Positions 1 through 9,327 of a DNA stretch of 64,000 bases are shown here, one piece after another; position 1 is the first letter of the stretch, and each line of letters starts with the position of its first letter. The position numbers and the translations under genes were made by a program. Below the pieces are notes generated by a model. It was not told the DNA's origin and did not search any database. It saw nothing but the letters and a program-made list of their open reading frames with translations. Source of the stretch: Streptomyces sp. RFCAC02 (GTDB lineage: Bacteria; Actinomycetota; Actinomycetes; Streptomycetales; Streptomycetaceae); contig NZ_SAUH01000001.1 in the NCBI RefSeq assembly GCF_004193175.1, positions 2,273,501-2,337,500 of the forward strand, in the 5' to 3' direction.

Positions 1-696
1 GACCCACGCCCGTACGGCCGCCCCGCCGCCGGGGCCGTCGGCGCCGGGCACCTCGCCCTCGTACCCGGCGACACCGGCGAGACGCAGCGTCCCCGCGCGC
101 GCCACGGCGTCGGCGACCCGCCCCGCCGCCGCGGCGTCCCTGGCGCCGGTCCGGCCGCCCGGCGCGCCCAGCTCCACCACCACCTCGACCGGCCGCCGCG
201 CCCCCGCCGCGCGCAGGGCGGCGTCCATGAGCGCGACCCCCCGTTCGGAGTCGGCGCAGACCAGGCAGCGGAACGCGGGATCGCCGTCCTGCTCGGCGGC
301 GAGCCACGCCAGGGCGGCGGGATCGACCAGCTCGTTGGCCAGGAAGAGACGCGGGACACCGAAGGCGCGCGCGACCCGGGCCTGGTGCGGGACGGCGACG
401 GTGATGCCCCAGGCGCCGTGGTCGAGCTGCCGCCGGAAGAGCCGCGGCGCCATGGACGTCTTGCCGTGCGGGGCGAACGCGAGGCCGTGGCGGCCCGCGT
501 ACCGCTGGAGGGCGGCGAGGTTGTGCCGCAGCGCGGGGGCGGACAGGACGAGGACGGGTGTGGTGAAGCCGCCTGTGTACAGTCCGCGGCGTTCCCGGGC
601 GAGGGCGCGGACCGTACGGCCTGCCGCGTCCGGCGGCAGTCCCTTGAACCGGTGGTCCACGATCTCGTCGTCGAGCGCGTCGAACGGGCTGGTCAC
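1..696 (-). CDS. PLP-dependent amino acid deaminase / D-threonine aldolase-like protein (partial)
   Basis: The first 232 codons of a leftward gene that runs off the left edge of the window, starting at a GTG (reads MTSPFDALDDEIVDHRFKG). The visible part looks like the N-terminal barrel of the fold-type III PLP family that holds alanine racemase, D-threonine aldolase and D-serine dehydratase. The motif APHGKTSMAP near residue 75 fits the site of the PLP lysine. The segment ELGAPGGRTG near residue 175 resembles the E-GxxR/TG barrel motif of that family. A role in D-amino acid deamination or aldol cleavage is an inference, because the C-terminal half is not in view. It is divergent from alaA; the 117-bp gap carries a small inverted repeat at 784-798. 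Confidence 0.7.
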   Translation of the reverse strand, partial: MTSPFDALDDEIVDHRFKGLPPDAAGRTVRALARERRGLYTGGFTTPVLVLSAPALRHNLAALQRYAGRHGLAFAPHGKTSMAPRLFRRQLDHGAWGITVAVPHQARVARAFGVPRLFLANELVDPAALAWLAAEQDGDPAFRCLVCADSERGVALMDAALRAAGARRPVEVVVELGAPGGRTGARDAAAAGRVADAVARAGTLRLAGVAGYEGEVPGADGPGGGAAVRAWV

Positions 697-783
697 GGCG
701 CCTCCGGTGGCCGGTGCGGGCGGGCCACGGGCGGCGCGCCCGCCGGCGGCGGGATCACCCGCGTGGGGGAAAACACACGGCGT

Positions 784-798
784 GCCGCGTAACGCGGC
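784..798. promoter_or_regulatory. Short inverted repeat between the PLP gene and alaA
   Basis: GCCGCG-TAA-CGCGGC is a perfect 6-bp inverted repeat with a 3-nt centre, 15 bp before the alaA start. In GC-rich DNA such a dyad can occur by chance. An operator role is only a possibility. Confidence 0.2.
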
Positions 799-813
799 CG
801 TAAGGTTGCCAGC

Positions 814-2028
814 ATGACGCAGGTGATCCAGTCGGCCAAGCTCGCCAACGTCTGCTACGAGATCCGGGGACCGGTTCTCGAGGAGGCGCAGCGTCTCGAG
901 GCCGCGGGGCACCGCATCCTGAAGCTCAACACGGGGAATCCGGCGGCCTTCGGTTTCGACTGCCCGCCGGAGATCCTGGAGGACATCCTCCGCAACGTCG
1001 CCACCGCCCACGGCTACGGCGACGCGAAGGGCCTGCTGTCCGCGCGGCGCGCCATCATGCAGCACTACCAGACCCGCGGCATCGACCTGTCCGTCGAGGA
1101 CGTGTACCTGGGCAACGGCGTCTCCGAACTGATCCAGATGGCCATGCAGGCCCTGCTCGACGACGGTGACGAGGTCCTCGTCCCGGCGCCGGACTACCCG
1201 CTGTGGACGGCGTCGGTGTCCCTCGCGGGGGGCACGGCCGTCCACTACCGGTGCGACGAGCAGGCCGACTGGATGCCGGACATCGCCGACATCGAGCGGA
1301 AGATCACCGACCGCACCAAGGCCCTGGTGATCATCAACCCGAACAACCCCACCGGCGCCGTCTACGACGACGACATGCTGCGGCAGCTCGCGGACGTCGC
1401 GCGCCGGCACCGGCTGGTGCTGTGCTCCGACGAGATCTACGACCGCATCCTCTACGACGGCGCCACCCACACCTCGACGGCCGCCCTCGCGCCGGACGTG
1501 CTGACGCTCACGTTCAACGGGCTGTCGAAGAACTACCGCGTGGCCGGTTTCCGCTGCGGCTGGCTCGCCGTGTGCGGGCCGAAGGAGCACGCGACCTCCT
1601 ATGTGGAGGGGCTCACCATCCTGGCGAACATGCGGCTGTGCGCCAACATGCCCGCGCAGCACGCGGTGGCCGCCGCGCTCTTCGGGCGGCAGTCGATCGA
1701 GCAGCTCGTGCTGCCCGGCGGCCGGATGCGGGAGCAGCGGGACGTGACGTACGAGATGCTGTCGCAGATCCCGGGGGTGAGCTGTGTGAAGCCGCGCGGC
1801 GCGCTGTACGCGTTCCCGCGGCTCGATCCGAAGGTCTACCCGATCAAGGACGACCGGCAGATGGTGCTCGATCTGCTCCGGTCGGAGAAGATCATGATCG
1901 TGCACGGGACGGGCTTCAACTGGCCGGAGCCCGATCATTTCCGGATCGTCACCCTGCCGTCCGCCGTCGAGCTCAAGGACGCGATCGAGCGGATCGGTTC
2001 CTTCCTCGACGGCTACGCCCAGTACTGA
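814..2028 (+). CDS. alaA: Alanine aminotransferase AlaA-like (class I/II PLP aminotransferase)
   Basis: 404 residues, the length of E. coli AlaA (405), and strikingly collinear with it from memory: RGPVLEEAQRLEAAG near the start, NGVSELIQMAMQALL, VPAPDYPLWTA, IINPNNPTGAVY and SDEIYDRILYDG. The PLP lysine lies in NGLSKNYRVAGFRCGW (about residue 240). The expected reaction is pyruvate plus glutamate to alanine plus 2-oxoglutarate in the cytosol. The ATG start has AAGG 8 nt upstream. The gene stands alone, divergent from the PLP gene to its left and convergent with pckG, and both transcripts end in the strong hairpin at 2059-2092. Confidence 0.9.
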   Translation: MTQVIQSAKLANVCYEIRGPVLEEAQRLEAAGHRILKLNTGNPAAFGFDCPPEILEDILRNVATAHGYGDAKGLLSARRAIMQHYQTRGIDLSVEDVYLGNGVSELIQMAMQALLDDGDEVLVPAPDYPLWTASVSLAGGTAVHYRCDEQADWMPDIADIERKITDRTKALVIINPNNPTGAVYDDDMLRQLADVARRHRLVLCSDEIYDRILYDGATHTSTAALAPDVLTLTFNGLSKNYRVAGFRCGWLAVCGPKEHATSYVEGLTILANMRLCANMPAQHAVAAALFGRQSIEQLVLPGGRMREQRDVTYEMLSQIPGVSCVKPRGALYAFPRLDPKVYPIKDDRQMVLDLLRSEKIMIVHGTGFNWPEPDHFRIVTLPSAVELKDAIERIGSFLDGYAQY

Positions 2029-2058
2029 CCGCCCCGCCCACGGCGCGCCGAAACGGCC

Positions 2059-2092
2059 GACGGCCCCCGCACTCCGTTGTGCGGGGGCCGTC
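2059..2092. terminator. Bidirectional hairpin terminator between alaA and pckG
   Basis: A perfect 14-bp stem (2059-2072 with 2079-2092, starting GACGGCCCCC) with a 6-nt loop lies between two convergent stop codons. There is no U tract, as is usual in Streptomyces. The position and stem strength support a terminator for both genes. Confidence 0.8.
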
Positions 2093-2111
2093 GTGACCCA
2101 GCCGGTCGGGG

Positions 2112-3947
2112 TCAGCCGAGTCGCTCAACCTGGGCGTGGTACTCCTCCCACAGGCCCTCGGGCGTGTGGCTGCCGAACGTCGACAGGTGGTCGGGCACGA
2201 GTGCCGTCTCCCGGCGCCAGGTCTCCGGGTCCACCTCCAGCAGGAAGTCGAGCTGCTCCTGGGTCAGGGCCAGCCCGTCCGTGTCGAGCGCGCCGGGCGC
2301 CGGCAGGACGCCGATGGGCGTCGAGGTGCCCTCGGCGGTGCCGTGGAGGCGCTCCACGATCCACTTCAGGACCCGGATGTTCTCGCCGAACCCGGGCCAC
2401 ACGAAGCCGCCGTCGGCGTCCTTCTTGAACCAGTTGACGTAGTAGATCTTCGGCAGTTTCGCCGGGTCGGGCGCGTTCTGTCCGACCCGCAGCCAGTGAC
2501 CGAAGTAGTCACCCATGTTGTAGCCGCAGAACGGCAGCATCGCGAACGGGTCGCGGCGCAGCTCGCCGACCGTGCCCTCGGCCGCCGCGGTCTTCTCGGA
2601 GGCCACGTTCGCCCCCAGGTAGACGCCGTGCCGCCACGAGAACGACTCGGTGACCAGCGGCACCGCGGTCGCGCGCCGCCCGCCGAACAGGATGGCCGAG
2701 ATCGGCACGCCCGCCGGGTCCTCCCACTCGGGGGCGATCGTCGGGCACTGGGCCGCCGGGACGGTGAACCGCGCGTTGGGGTGCGCGGCCGGGGTGTCCG
2801 AGTCGGGGGTCCAGTCGTTGCCGCGCCAGTCGGTGAGGTGCGCGGGCGGGGTCTCCGTCATGCCCTCCCACCACACGTCGCCGTCGTCGGTGAGGGCGAC
2901 GTTGGTGAAGACGGAGTTGCCCCACAGGGTGGCCATGGCGTTGGCGTTGGTGTCCTCGCCGGTGCCGGGCGCGACGCCGAAGAAACCGGCCTCCGGGTTG
3001 ATCGCGTACAGCCGGCCGTCCTCGCCGAACCGCATCCACGCGATGTCGTCGCCGATCGTCTCGACCTTCCAGCCCGGGAGGGTCGGCCGCAGCATGGCCA
3101 GGTTGGTCTTGCCGCAGGCGGACGGGAACGCCGCCGCGACGTACGTCGGCTCGGTGCCGCCGGGCGGCGTCAGCTTCAGGATGAGCATGTGCTCGGCGAG
3201 CCAGCCCTCGTCACGCGCCATGACGGACGCGATGCGCAGGGCGTAGCACTTCTTGCCGAGCAGGGCGTTCCCGCCGTAGCCGGAGCCGTAGGACCAGATC
3301 TCGCGGGTCTCCGGGAAGTGGGAGATGTACTTGACCGTGTTGCACGGCCACGGCACGTCCTTCTCGCCGGGCGCGAGGGGCGCGCCGACCGAGTGCACGG
3401 CCCGGACGAACGCGCCGTCCTCCCCCAGTTCGCGGAGCACGTCCGCGCCCATGCGGGTCATGGTGCGCATGGCGACCGCGACGTAGGCCGAGTCGGTGAT
3501 CTCGACGCCGAGCGCGGAGAGCGGGGAGCCGAGCGGCCCCATGCAGAACGGCACCACGTACAGGGTCCGGCCGCGCATCGAGCCGCGGAAGAGGCCGTCC
3601 TGCCCGGTGAAGACGTCCCGCATGGCCGCGGGGTCCATCCAGTGGTTGGTGGGGCCGGCGTCCTCCTCCTTCTCGGAGCAGATGAACGTCCGGTCCTCGA
3701 CGCGGGCCACATCGCCCGGGTCCGACGCGGCGTAGTAGGAGTTCGGGCGCTTGCCCTGGTCCAGACGGGTGAAGGTGCCCCGTTCGACGAGCTGCGCACA
3801 CAGCCGGTCGTACTCCTCCTCGGAGCCGTCGCACCAGACGATCTCGTCCGGCTCGGTCAGGGCTGCTATCTCGGAGACCCACGCGATCAGCTCGCGGTGG
3901 CGGGTCGGGGCTTGGGCGGCGACGGGAGCTGCTGGAGTCAGCGTCAC
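2112..3947 (-). CDS. pckG: Phosphoenolpyruvate carboxykinase (GTP)
   Basis: 611 residues. Catalyses oxaloacetate plus GTP to phosphoenolpyruvate, GDP and CO2, the first committed step of gluconeogenesis. The GTP-type family is recognised by [25 protein letters not shown] near the N-terminus, the P-loop [11 protein letters not shown] with its active-site cysteine (about residue 275), and the metal and nucleotide segment [13 protein letters not shown] just after it. The frame is open to a GTG at 3986. I prefer the GTG at 3947 because AGGA lies 6 nt upstream of it, and the resulting length matches about 609 residues in S. coelicolor. Monocistronic, divergent from the hemolysin III gene. Confidence 0.95.
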   Translation of the reverse strand: MTLTPAAPVAAQAPTRHRELIAWVSEIAALTEPDEIVWCDGSEEEYDRLCAQLVERGTFTRLDQGKRPNSYYAASDPGDVARVEDRTFICSEKEEDAGPTNHWMDPAAMRDVFTGQDGLFRGSMRGRTLYVVPFCMGPLGSPLSALGVEITDSAYVAVAMRTMTRMGADVLRELGEDGAFVRAVHSVGAPLAPGEKDVPWPCNTVKYISHFPETREIWSYGSGYGGNALLGKKCYALRIASVMARDEGWLAEHMLILKLTPPGGTEPTYVAAAFPSACGKTNLAMLRPTLPGWKVETIGDDIAWMRFGEDGRLYAINPEAGFFGVAPGTGEDTNANAMATLWGNSVFTNVALTDDGDVWWEGMTETPPAHLTDWRGNDWTPDSDTPAAHPNARFTVPAAQCPTIAPEWEDPAGVPISAILFGGRRATAVPLVTESFSWRHGVYLGANVASEKTAAAEGTVGELRRDPFAMLPFCGYNMGDYFGHWLRVGQNAPDPAKLPKIYYVNWFKKDADGGFVWPGFGENIRVLKWIVERLHGTAEGTSTPIGVLPAPGALDTDGLALTQEQLDFLLEVDPETWRRETALVPDHLSTFGSHTPEGLWEEYHAQVERLG

Positions 3948-4126
3948 GTTCGATCCTGGAGGTTGAGGGTTGTTTTGAGTTCGCACGGGCGAACCGCACG
4001 TACACGCCGGATGCTCATTGGATGAACACCCCGCTCGTTTGATAGTGCCTCGTTCTCTCGTCTGTGTCCAGAGCAGCTCATGTGAGCGAGATCCGGTCAG
4101 GGATGCGCCCCAGTACCATTCGGTGC

Positions 4127-4774
4127 ATGACCTCGCTCGCCAAGCCCCTCATGCGTGGCTGGCTGCACGCCGGAATGTTCCCCGCCGCCCTGATAGCTGG
4201 CGTCTTCCTCACCGCGCTCGCCGAGACCCCGGACGCCCGCCTGGCCTGCGCCGTGTACACGCTCACGGCCTGCCTGCTGTTCGGGATCAGCGCGCTCTAC
4301 CACCGCGGATCATGGAGTCCGCCGATCGCCGGGCTGCTCCGCCGCCTCGACCACGCGAACATCTTCCTGATCATCGCGGGCACCTACACACCGTTCACGA
4401 TCCTGTTGCTCGACGGCGCACGGGAGCAGGTGCTGTTGTGGGGCGTCTGGGCGGGCGCCCTCGCGGGGATCGCGTTCCGCGTCTTCTGGGTCGGCGCGCC
4501 GCGCTGGCTCTACACGCCCTGCTACATCGCGCTGGGCTGGGCCGCGGTCTTCTTCCTGCCCGACTTCCTCCACAGCGGGGGCGGCGCGGTCCTCGTCCTG
4601 GTGCTGGCCGGCGGTCTGCTGTACAGCGCCGGCGGCATCATCTACGGCCTGAAGCGGCCCGACCCGTGGCCGCGCTGGTTCGGCTTCCACGAGGTGTTCC
4701 ACCTGTTCACGCTCGCCGCGTTCATCGTGCACTACGTGGGCGTGTCCCTGGTGGCGTACCAGCACGCCGCCTGA
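4127..4774 (+). CDS. Hemolysin III / YqfA (PAQR) family seven-helix membrane protein
   Basis: 215 residues with seven predicted transmembrane helices. Family signatures: [11 protein letters not shown] after the second helix (conserved S-x3-H), [17 protein letters not shown] in the middle, and [17 protein letters not shown] at the C-terminus (H-x3-H). The three histidines and the serine are the metal site of PAQR-type membrane hydrolases. Members are named hemolysin III from one Bacillus protein; haemolysis is not expected here. The start is uncertain: in-frame starts exist at GTG 4064 and ATG 4103, and none has a good ribosome site. 4127 begins at the conserved region. Confidence 0.85.
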   Translation: MTSLAKPLMRGWLHAGMFPAALIAGVFLTALAETPDARLACAVYTLTACLLFGISALYHRGSWSPPIAGLLRRLDHANIFLIIAGTYTPFTILLLDGAREQVLLWGVWAGALAGIAFRVFWVGAPRWLYTPCYIALGWAAVFFLPDFLHSGGGAVLVLVLAGGLLYSAGGIIYGLKRPDPWPRWFGFHEVFHLFTLAAFIVHYVGVSLVAYQHAA

Positions 4775-4780
4775 CCCGGC

Positions 4781-4809
4781 CGGGGGCGGCGCCTCAGCGG
4801 CCGCCCCCG
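4781..4809. terminator. Hairpin between convergent hemolysin III and DUF255 genes
   Basis: A perfect 10-bp inverted repeat (CGGGGGCGGC at 4781-4790 with GCCGCCCCCG at 4800-4809, 9-nt loop) lies across the 19-bp convergent gap and the last codons of the DUF255 gene. It probably ends both transcripts. Confidence 0.6.
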
Positions 4810-6806
4810 AGCTGCGCGGCCAGGGTCTCCGGCTCGGTGGTCGGCAGGTCGCACTCGAACCCGCGGCACACGTACGCGGTCGGGCGCCCCTCCCGCAGGG
4901 GCCGGCCCGCCAGCAGCGGCGCCTGCTCCGGATCGTCCGGCGCGCCCAGCGCCACCACCGCCCCCGGCGCCGCCGCGCGCAGCGCCGTGCGGTGCAGGGC
5001 CTCCGTCGCCGCGTCACCGCGCGGGCCGACGACCGCCACCTGCCGCGGCCCGTCGTACGCCGCCTCCGCCACCGCGAGCCCCCACCCGATGAACCGGGGC
5101 GCCCGGCCCGCCAGCGGTGTCACGATGCCGAGCGCCCGCTCGGCCGCCGCCCGGTACCGGTCGTCGCCCGTCAGCGCGGCGTACGACAGCAGCGCGCCCG
5201 CCGCCGCCGTCCAGCCGGAGGGCGCGGCGCCGTCCATCGGGTCCCGCGGGCGGCGGATCAGCCGCTCGGCGTCGTCCGCCGTGTCGAACAGGGCGCCGTC
5301 CGGGCCGGTGAACCGGGTCAGCACCGTGTCGAGGAGCGCCCCCGCGTGCCGCAGCCACACCGGGTCACCGGTCACGCCGTACAGCGCGATGAAGCCCTCG
5401 GCGACGTCGCCGTAGTCCTCCAGCACGCCCATGCTCGGCCCGGCGCGGCCGTCGCGCGACGTACGGACCAGGCGGCCAGCCCCGTCCAGGTGCACCCGGG
5501 CGAGCAGTCCGGCCGCGTCCACGGCCGCCGTGACGAGATCCGGCCGGTCGAAGCAGGCGCCCGTCTCGGCCAGCGCGGCGACGGCCAGCCCGTTCCACGC
5601 GGCGATCACCTTGTCGTCCCGGCCGGGCCGCGCCCGCAGCTCACGGGCGGCGAGCAGCCGGGACCGAAGCTCGTGCGGCACCTCCCAGCCGGGACCCGGC
5701 AGCCGCAGCACGGGCGCGTCGTCCGTCAGCCCGAACGCCTCGGCGGCCCGCCGTGCCTCGGCCTCGTCGCCGCCGAGGGCCTCGCGCAGGGCCTCCGGCG
5801 TCCACACGTAGTACGCGCCCTCCTCGTGCCCGCCGCCGGGGACGGCGCTGTCCGCGTCGAGCGCGGAGGCGAACCCGCCCTGCGGCGTCCGCAGCTCCCG
5901 CACCAGGAAATCCGCCGTCCCGAGGGCCACGCGGCGCGCCCAGGAAGCCCCGGTGACGCGCCACAGGTGCGTGTAGACACGGAGCAGCAGCGCGTTGTCG
6001 TACAACATCTTCTCGAAGTGAGGGACGGTCCACGCGGCGTCGACCGCGTAGCGCGCGAACCCGCCGCCGAGCTGGTCGTGGATCCCGCCGCGCGCCATCG
6101 CCTCGCAGGTGCGCTCCGCCATCCGCAGCGCTTCCGGGGAACCCGTGCGCGCGTGGTGCCGCAGCAGGAACTCCAGCGTCATCGACGGCGGGAACTTGGG
6201 CGCGCCGCCGAAGCCGCCCCGCGCCTCGTCGAACTCCGCCGCGAGGCCCCGCACCGCCGCCGCGAGGTCGTCCGCCCCCGGCGCGCGCGGCGCGTCGTAC
6301 GCCCGGTCGGCGCCCGCGAGCTCCTCGGCGATCCGCGCCGCGATCCCCGTCACCTCGCCGCGCCGCTCCCGCCACGCCGTGTCCACGCCCTCCAGGACCT
6401 GCCGGAACGACGGGAGCTGCGGGTGCGGGCGCGGCGGGAAGTACGTACCGAAGTGGAACGGCTCCCCGTCCGCCGTCATCATCACGGTCATCGGCCACCC
6501 GCCGTGACCGGTCGCCGCCTGCACGGCCTCCATGTAGACCGCGTCGACATCGGGCCGCTCCTCGCGGTCCACCTTCACCGCGACGAACCGCTCGTTCAGG
6601 AACGCCGCGATCCCGGCGTCCTCGAAGCTCTCCCGCGCCATGACGTGGCACCAGTGACAGCTCGCGTACCCGACGCTCAGCAGCACCGGCACATCACGCC
6701 GCCGCGCCTCGTCGAACGCCTCGGGACACCAGGGCCACCAGTCGACCGGGTTGTCGGCGTGCTGGAGCAGATAGGGCGAGGTCTCTGCGGCGAGGCGGTT
6801 GCTCAT
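4794..6806 (-). CDS. Thioredoxin-fold DUF255 protein (YyaL / SPATA20 family)
   Basis: 670 residues, typical for the family. Opens with [21 protein letters not shown], then a thioredoxin-like domain with the CxxC-type motif CHWC at residues 50-53, and WP near GGWPMTV. The rest is an alpha/alpha barrel resembling N-acylglucosamine epimerase-like domains ([45 protein letters not shown]). No reaction is firmly assigned to this family; a disulphide redox or sugar-linked role is inferred from the folds. Cytosolic, with no signal peptide. It lies upstream of nothing in its own direction and is convergent with hemolysin III. Confidence 0.9.
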   Translation of the reverse strand: MSNRLAAETSPYLLQHADNPVDWWPWCPEAFDEARRRDVPVLLSVGYASCHWCHVMARESFEDAGIAAFLNERFVAVKVDREERPDVDAVYMEAVQAATGHGGWPMTVMMTADGEPFHFGTYFPPRPHPQLPSFRQVLEGVDTAWRERRGEVTGIAARIAEELAGADRAYDAPRAPGADDLAAAVRGLAAEFDEARGGFGGAPKFPPSMTLEFLLRHHARTGSPEALRMAERTCEAMARGGIHDQLGGGFARYAVDAAWTVPHFEKMLYDNALLLRVYTHLWRVTGASWARRVALGTADFLVRELRTPQGGFASALDADSAVPGGGHEEGAYYVWTPEALREALGGDEAEARRAAEAFGLTDDAPVLRLPGPGWEVPHELRSRLLAARELRARPGRDDKVIAAWNGLAVAALAETGACFDRPDLVTAAVDAAGLLARVHLDGAGRLVRTSRDGRAGPSMGVLEDYGDVAEGFIALYGVTGDPVWLRHAGALLDTVLTRFTGPDGALFDTADDAERLIRRPRDPMDGAAPSGWTAAAGALLSYAALTGDDRYRAAAERALGIVTPLAGRAPRFIGWGLAVAEAAYDGPRQVAVVGPRGDAATEALHRTALRAAAPGAVVALGAPDDPEQAPLLAGRPLREGRPTAYVCRGFECDLPTTEPETLAAQLGGGR

Positions 6807-6948
6807 CCCCCCATCCTGCCCCGGTTCGCGGCCTTCGCGCTCGGGCCGTCGTCCCGCCCGGCGGCGTCCGGCCGGTGACCGGTGGCGAAGGCCCGCTGCC
6901 GGGGCCCGCCGGTGGTGGTGGGCGGTGCCCCGGGGGTGGGGAGAGGTG

Positions 6949-7449
6949 TCAGGCGGCCTGGTACGGCTTCAGGGCGAGCACCCGTACGTGGGCGGTCCGG
7001 CCGTTCGGCAGTTCGTACTCGGCGTCGTCGCCGACCTTCTTGCCCAGCACGCCGGAGCCCAGCGGGGACTGCGGCGAGTACGTCTCGATGTCCGAGGTCG
7101 CGAACTCGCGCGAGGCCAGGAGGAACGTCATCGTGTCGTCCTCGTCGCCGTCGAACGCGATGGTGACCACCATGCCGGGCGCCACGACACCGGTGTCCGC
7201 CGGCGGGGCACCCACCTGCGCCGTCTCCAGGAGCTGGGTGAGCTGGCGCACGCGCGCCTCCATCTTCCCCTGCTCCTCCTTGGCGGCGTGGTAGCCGGCG
7301 TTCTCCTTGAGGTCGCCCTCCTCACGGGCCGCCTCGATCTTCTTGGCGATGTCGACGCGCGCGGGACCCGACAGATGCTCCAGCTCCGCCTTGAGCTGGT
7401 CGTAGGCCTCCTGGGTCAGCCAGGTCACGGTGCCGCTGGTCTGGGTCAC
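6949..7449 (-). CDS. greA: Transcription elongation factor GreA
   Basis: 166 residues. Rescues backtracked RNA polymerase by stimulating transcript cleavage. The N-terminal coiled coil (residues 10-80) holds the acidic tip in [18 protein letters not shown]. The C-terminal FKBP-like domain contains [14 protein letters not shown]. The GTG start is well placed, with GAGGAG 6 nt upstream. The 163-nt leader contains a long hairpin followed by a U-rich tract on the coding strand (7475-7523), unusual in Streptomyces and possibly an attenuator. Confidence 0.95.
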   Translation of the reverse strand: MTQTSGTVTWLTQEAYDQLKAELEHLSGPARVDIAKKIEAAREEGDLKENAGYHAAKEEQGKMEARVRQLTQLLETAQVGAPPADTGVVAPGMVVTIAFDGDEDDTMTFLLASREFATSDIETYSPQSPLGSGVLGKKVGDDAEYELPNGRTAHVRVLALKPYQAA

Positions 7450-7474
7450 AGGTTGCTCCTCGGGTACAGGGTGG

Positions 7475-7523
7475 GAATAAAAACAAGCGCCCGGCCCCTG
7501 GGGTCTGCGCCCCTGGGCGGGCG
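7475..7523 (-). terminator. Long hairpin with U-rich tail upstream of greA
   Basis: Reading leftward, CGCCCG (7523-7518) pairs with CGGGCG (7493-7488), and the arms continue with CCC/GGG and GGGG/CCCC around a 6-nt loop. The RNA then reads UUGUUUUUAUU (about 7485-7475). This is a textbook intrinsic terminator between the DUF4307 stop (7613) and the greA start (7449). It either ends the DUF4307 transcript or attenuates greA from an upstream promoter. Confidence 0.75.
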
Positions 7524-7612
7524 AAACAACGATCGAAATGTTGACTCTAACAACCCGACGACCGATGTGCGGAAGGATTACCCTCCGCTGCGCTGCGTGA
7601 AACCCCGGCGGG

Positions 7613-8035
7613 TCAGCCGGCGGCGCCCTCGGCTTCCGAGCAGCTCATCAGCTCGGCGGCGGTGGCACGCTGCGTGGTCCTCAGAGTAACGGAGCGGTGG
7701 ACACTGTCCGTGTCCTCATCGAAACGGAAATCGGCGCGCCCCACCTCCAGGCCGTCCTCGGACTGCGCGCGCACGGTGCACACGCCGTCCGCGCCGGCCG
7801 GCTTGCGGACCGCGAGATACACGTCGATCTCGTGCTCGGAGACGACCTCGAAACCGGTCAGCTCGCCGCTGACCTCCTGCCCCGCGACGTACGACCAGCC
7901 GGCCCAGCCGACGAACGCCAGCAGCGCCGCGCCCAGGACGAGCCCGACGGCCCGCAGCCGCCGGTCCGTGCGGGCGTCGGCGACGGGGTCGGCCCCGTAA
8001 CGGCCCGCGGGGAGCTTCGTACGCGCTTCGGTCAT
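7613..8035 (-). CDS. DUF4307 membrane-anchored protein
   Basis: 140 residues with one transmembrane helix (about residues 28-48, VGLVLGAALLAFVGWAGWSYV) preceded by a short cytosolic arm (RYGADPVADARTDRR). The extracytoplasmic domain of about 90 residues has two cysteines (VCTVRA and MSCSEA). These features and the position next to mca match the actinobacterial DUF4307 family, whose function is unknown to me. The ATG start is chosen because the frame upstream runs through the mca gene on the other strand. Confidence 0.75.
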   Translation of the reverse strand: MTEARTKLPAGRYGADPVADARTDRRLRAVGLVLGAALLAFVGWAGWSYVAGQEVSGELTGFEVVSEHEIDVYLAVRKPAGADGVCTVRAQSEDGLEVGRADFRFDEDTDSVHRSVTLRTTQRATAAELMSCSEAEGAAG

Positions 8036-8125
8036 GGCGTGGTCCTCGGTCGGTTGCCCGGCTCGCCCGGTGTCCTTCGGACCGGCCGGGAAAATGCGGA
8101 ATAGCCCACCCGGTCCATCCGTCAC

Positions 8126-8131
8126 TATAGA
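8126..8131 (+). promoter_or_regulatory. Candidate -10 element for mca
   Basis: TATAGA lies 35 bp before the mca start inside the divergent mca/DUF4307 gap. The overlapping palindrome CTATAG (8125-8130) gives TATAGT on the other strand, so it could serve either gene. No convincing -35 hexamer was found. Confidence 0.3.
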
Positions 8132-8165
8132 AGCCTGTTGTGGATCGAGACGACGAGGACCGAGC

Positions 8166-9038
8166 GTGACTGAGAAGCTGCGGCTCATGGCCGTGCACGC
8201 CCATCCGGACGACGAGTCCAGCAAGGGGGCCGCCACGATGGCCCGGTACGCGGCGGAGGGCGTGGAGGTGATGGTCGCCACCTGCACCGGCGGCGAACGC
8301 GGATCGATCCTCAACCCGAAGCTGCAGGGCGACCCGTACATCGAGGAGCACATCCACGAGGTCCGCGCCCGGGAGATGGCGGAGGCCCGCGAGATCCTCG
8401 GCGTACGGCAGGAGTGGCTCGGCTTCGTCGACTCGGGGCTGCCCGAGGGCGACCCGCTGCCCCCGCTGCCCGACGGCTGTTTCGCGCTCCAGGACCTCGA
8501 CGCGGCGACCGAACCGCTGGTGCGGCTGATCCGCTCGTTCCGGCCGCAGGTGATCCTCACCTACGACGAGAACGGCGGCTACCCCCACCCCGACCACATC
8601 ATGACCCACAGGATCTCCATGGCCGCGTTCGACGCCGCGGGGGACCCGGAGCGCTTCCCGGGCACGGGCGAGCCGTGGCAGCCGCTCAAGCTCTACTACC
8701 AGCAGGGCTTCAACCGGGCACGGACCGTCGCGCTGCACGAGGCGATGCTCGCGCGCGGCCTGGAGTCGCCGTACGCGGAGTGGCTGGAGCGCTGGGACAA
8801 GTCCGGCATCCCGGAGCGGACCCTGACGACGCGCGTGCCGTGCGCCGAGTGGTTCCCCGTGCGGGACAAGGCGCTGATCGCGCACGCCACGCAGATCGAC
8901 CCGGACGGGAGCTGGTTCCGCGTGCCGATGGACGTGCAGCAGGAGGTGTGGCCGACCGAGGACTACGAGCTGGCGCGGTCCCGGATCGACACCTCCCTAC
9001 CCGAGTCGGACCTGTTCGCGGGCATCCGCGAGAATTGA
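8166..9038 (+). CDS. mca: Mycothiol S-conjugate amidase
   Basis: 290 residues. Cleaves mycothiol-toxin conjugates to a mercapturate and GlcN-inositol, part of actinobacterial detoxification in the cytosol. The zinc-site motif AHPDDES (residues 12-18) and the second motif GGYPHPDHIMTH are those of the MshB/Mca LmbE-like family. KGAATMARYAAEGVEVMVATCTGGERGSILNP is characteristic of Mca rather than MshB. The GTG start has GAGG 8 nt upstream; the longer open frame would overlap the DUF4307 promoter region. The next gene starts 4 nt after its stop, so the two are an operon. Confidence 0.93.
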   Translation: MTEKLRLMAVHAHPDDESSKGAATMARYAAEGVEVMVATCTGGERGSILNPKLQGDPYIEEHIHEVRAREMAEAREILGVRQEWLGFVDSGLPEGDPLPPLPDGCFALQDLDAATEPLVRLIRSFRPQVILTYDENGGYPHPDHIMTHRISMAAFDAAGDPERFPGTGEPWQPLKLYYQQGFNRARTVALHEAMLARGLESPYAEWLERWDKSGIPERTLTTRVPCAEWFPVRDKALIAHATQIDPDGSWFRVPMDVQQEVWPTEDYELARSRIDTSLPESDLFAGIREN

Positions 9039-9042
9039 GGGC

Positions 9043-9294
9043 ATGGACGACATGAGTGAGTGGTTGCCCCTCGCCTCCAAGGAGCTGAACAACTACACCG
9101 TGACGCCGGGCGTGCTCGGGTTCATCGTGTTCGCCGTCCTGGGCGTGGGCGTGTGGCTCCTGCTGAAGTCCATGAGCAGGCACCTCGGCAGGATCAGCGT
9201 CCCGGAGGACGCGGCCGCGGCCGATGTGCCGGCCCAGGGCTCCACGGCCGCCCGCGGCGAGAACGCCGCCACGGCGGGGTCGCGCTCCTCCTGA
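9043..9294 (+). CDS. Small single-pass membrane protein downstream of mca
   Basis: 83 residues. One transmembrane helix at about residues 22-42 (VLGFIVFAVLGVGVWLLLK) is followed by a charged stretch and an Ala/Ser-rich tail. The start lies 4 nt after the mca stop, which implies translational coupling. Its function is unknown; from the context it may assist membrane-linked mycothiol chemistry, but that is only a guess. Confidence 0.75.
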   Translation: MDDMSEWLPLASKELNNYTVTPGVLGFIVFAVLGVGVWLLLKSMSRHLGRISVPEDAAAADVPAQGSTAARGENAATAGSRSS

Positions 9295-9327
9295 GCGGCG
9301 CGTGCGGCGGCGCGCGGCGGCCGGCCG

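Noticed and set aside
2136..4025. 629-codon plus-strand open frame opposite pckG
   Set aside because: pckG on the other strand has full family motifs; this frame is its shadow.
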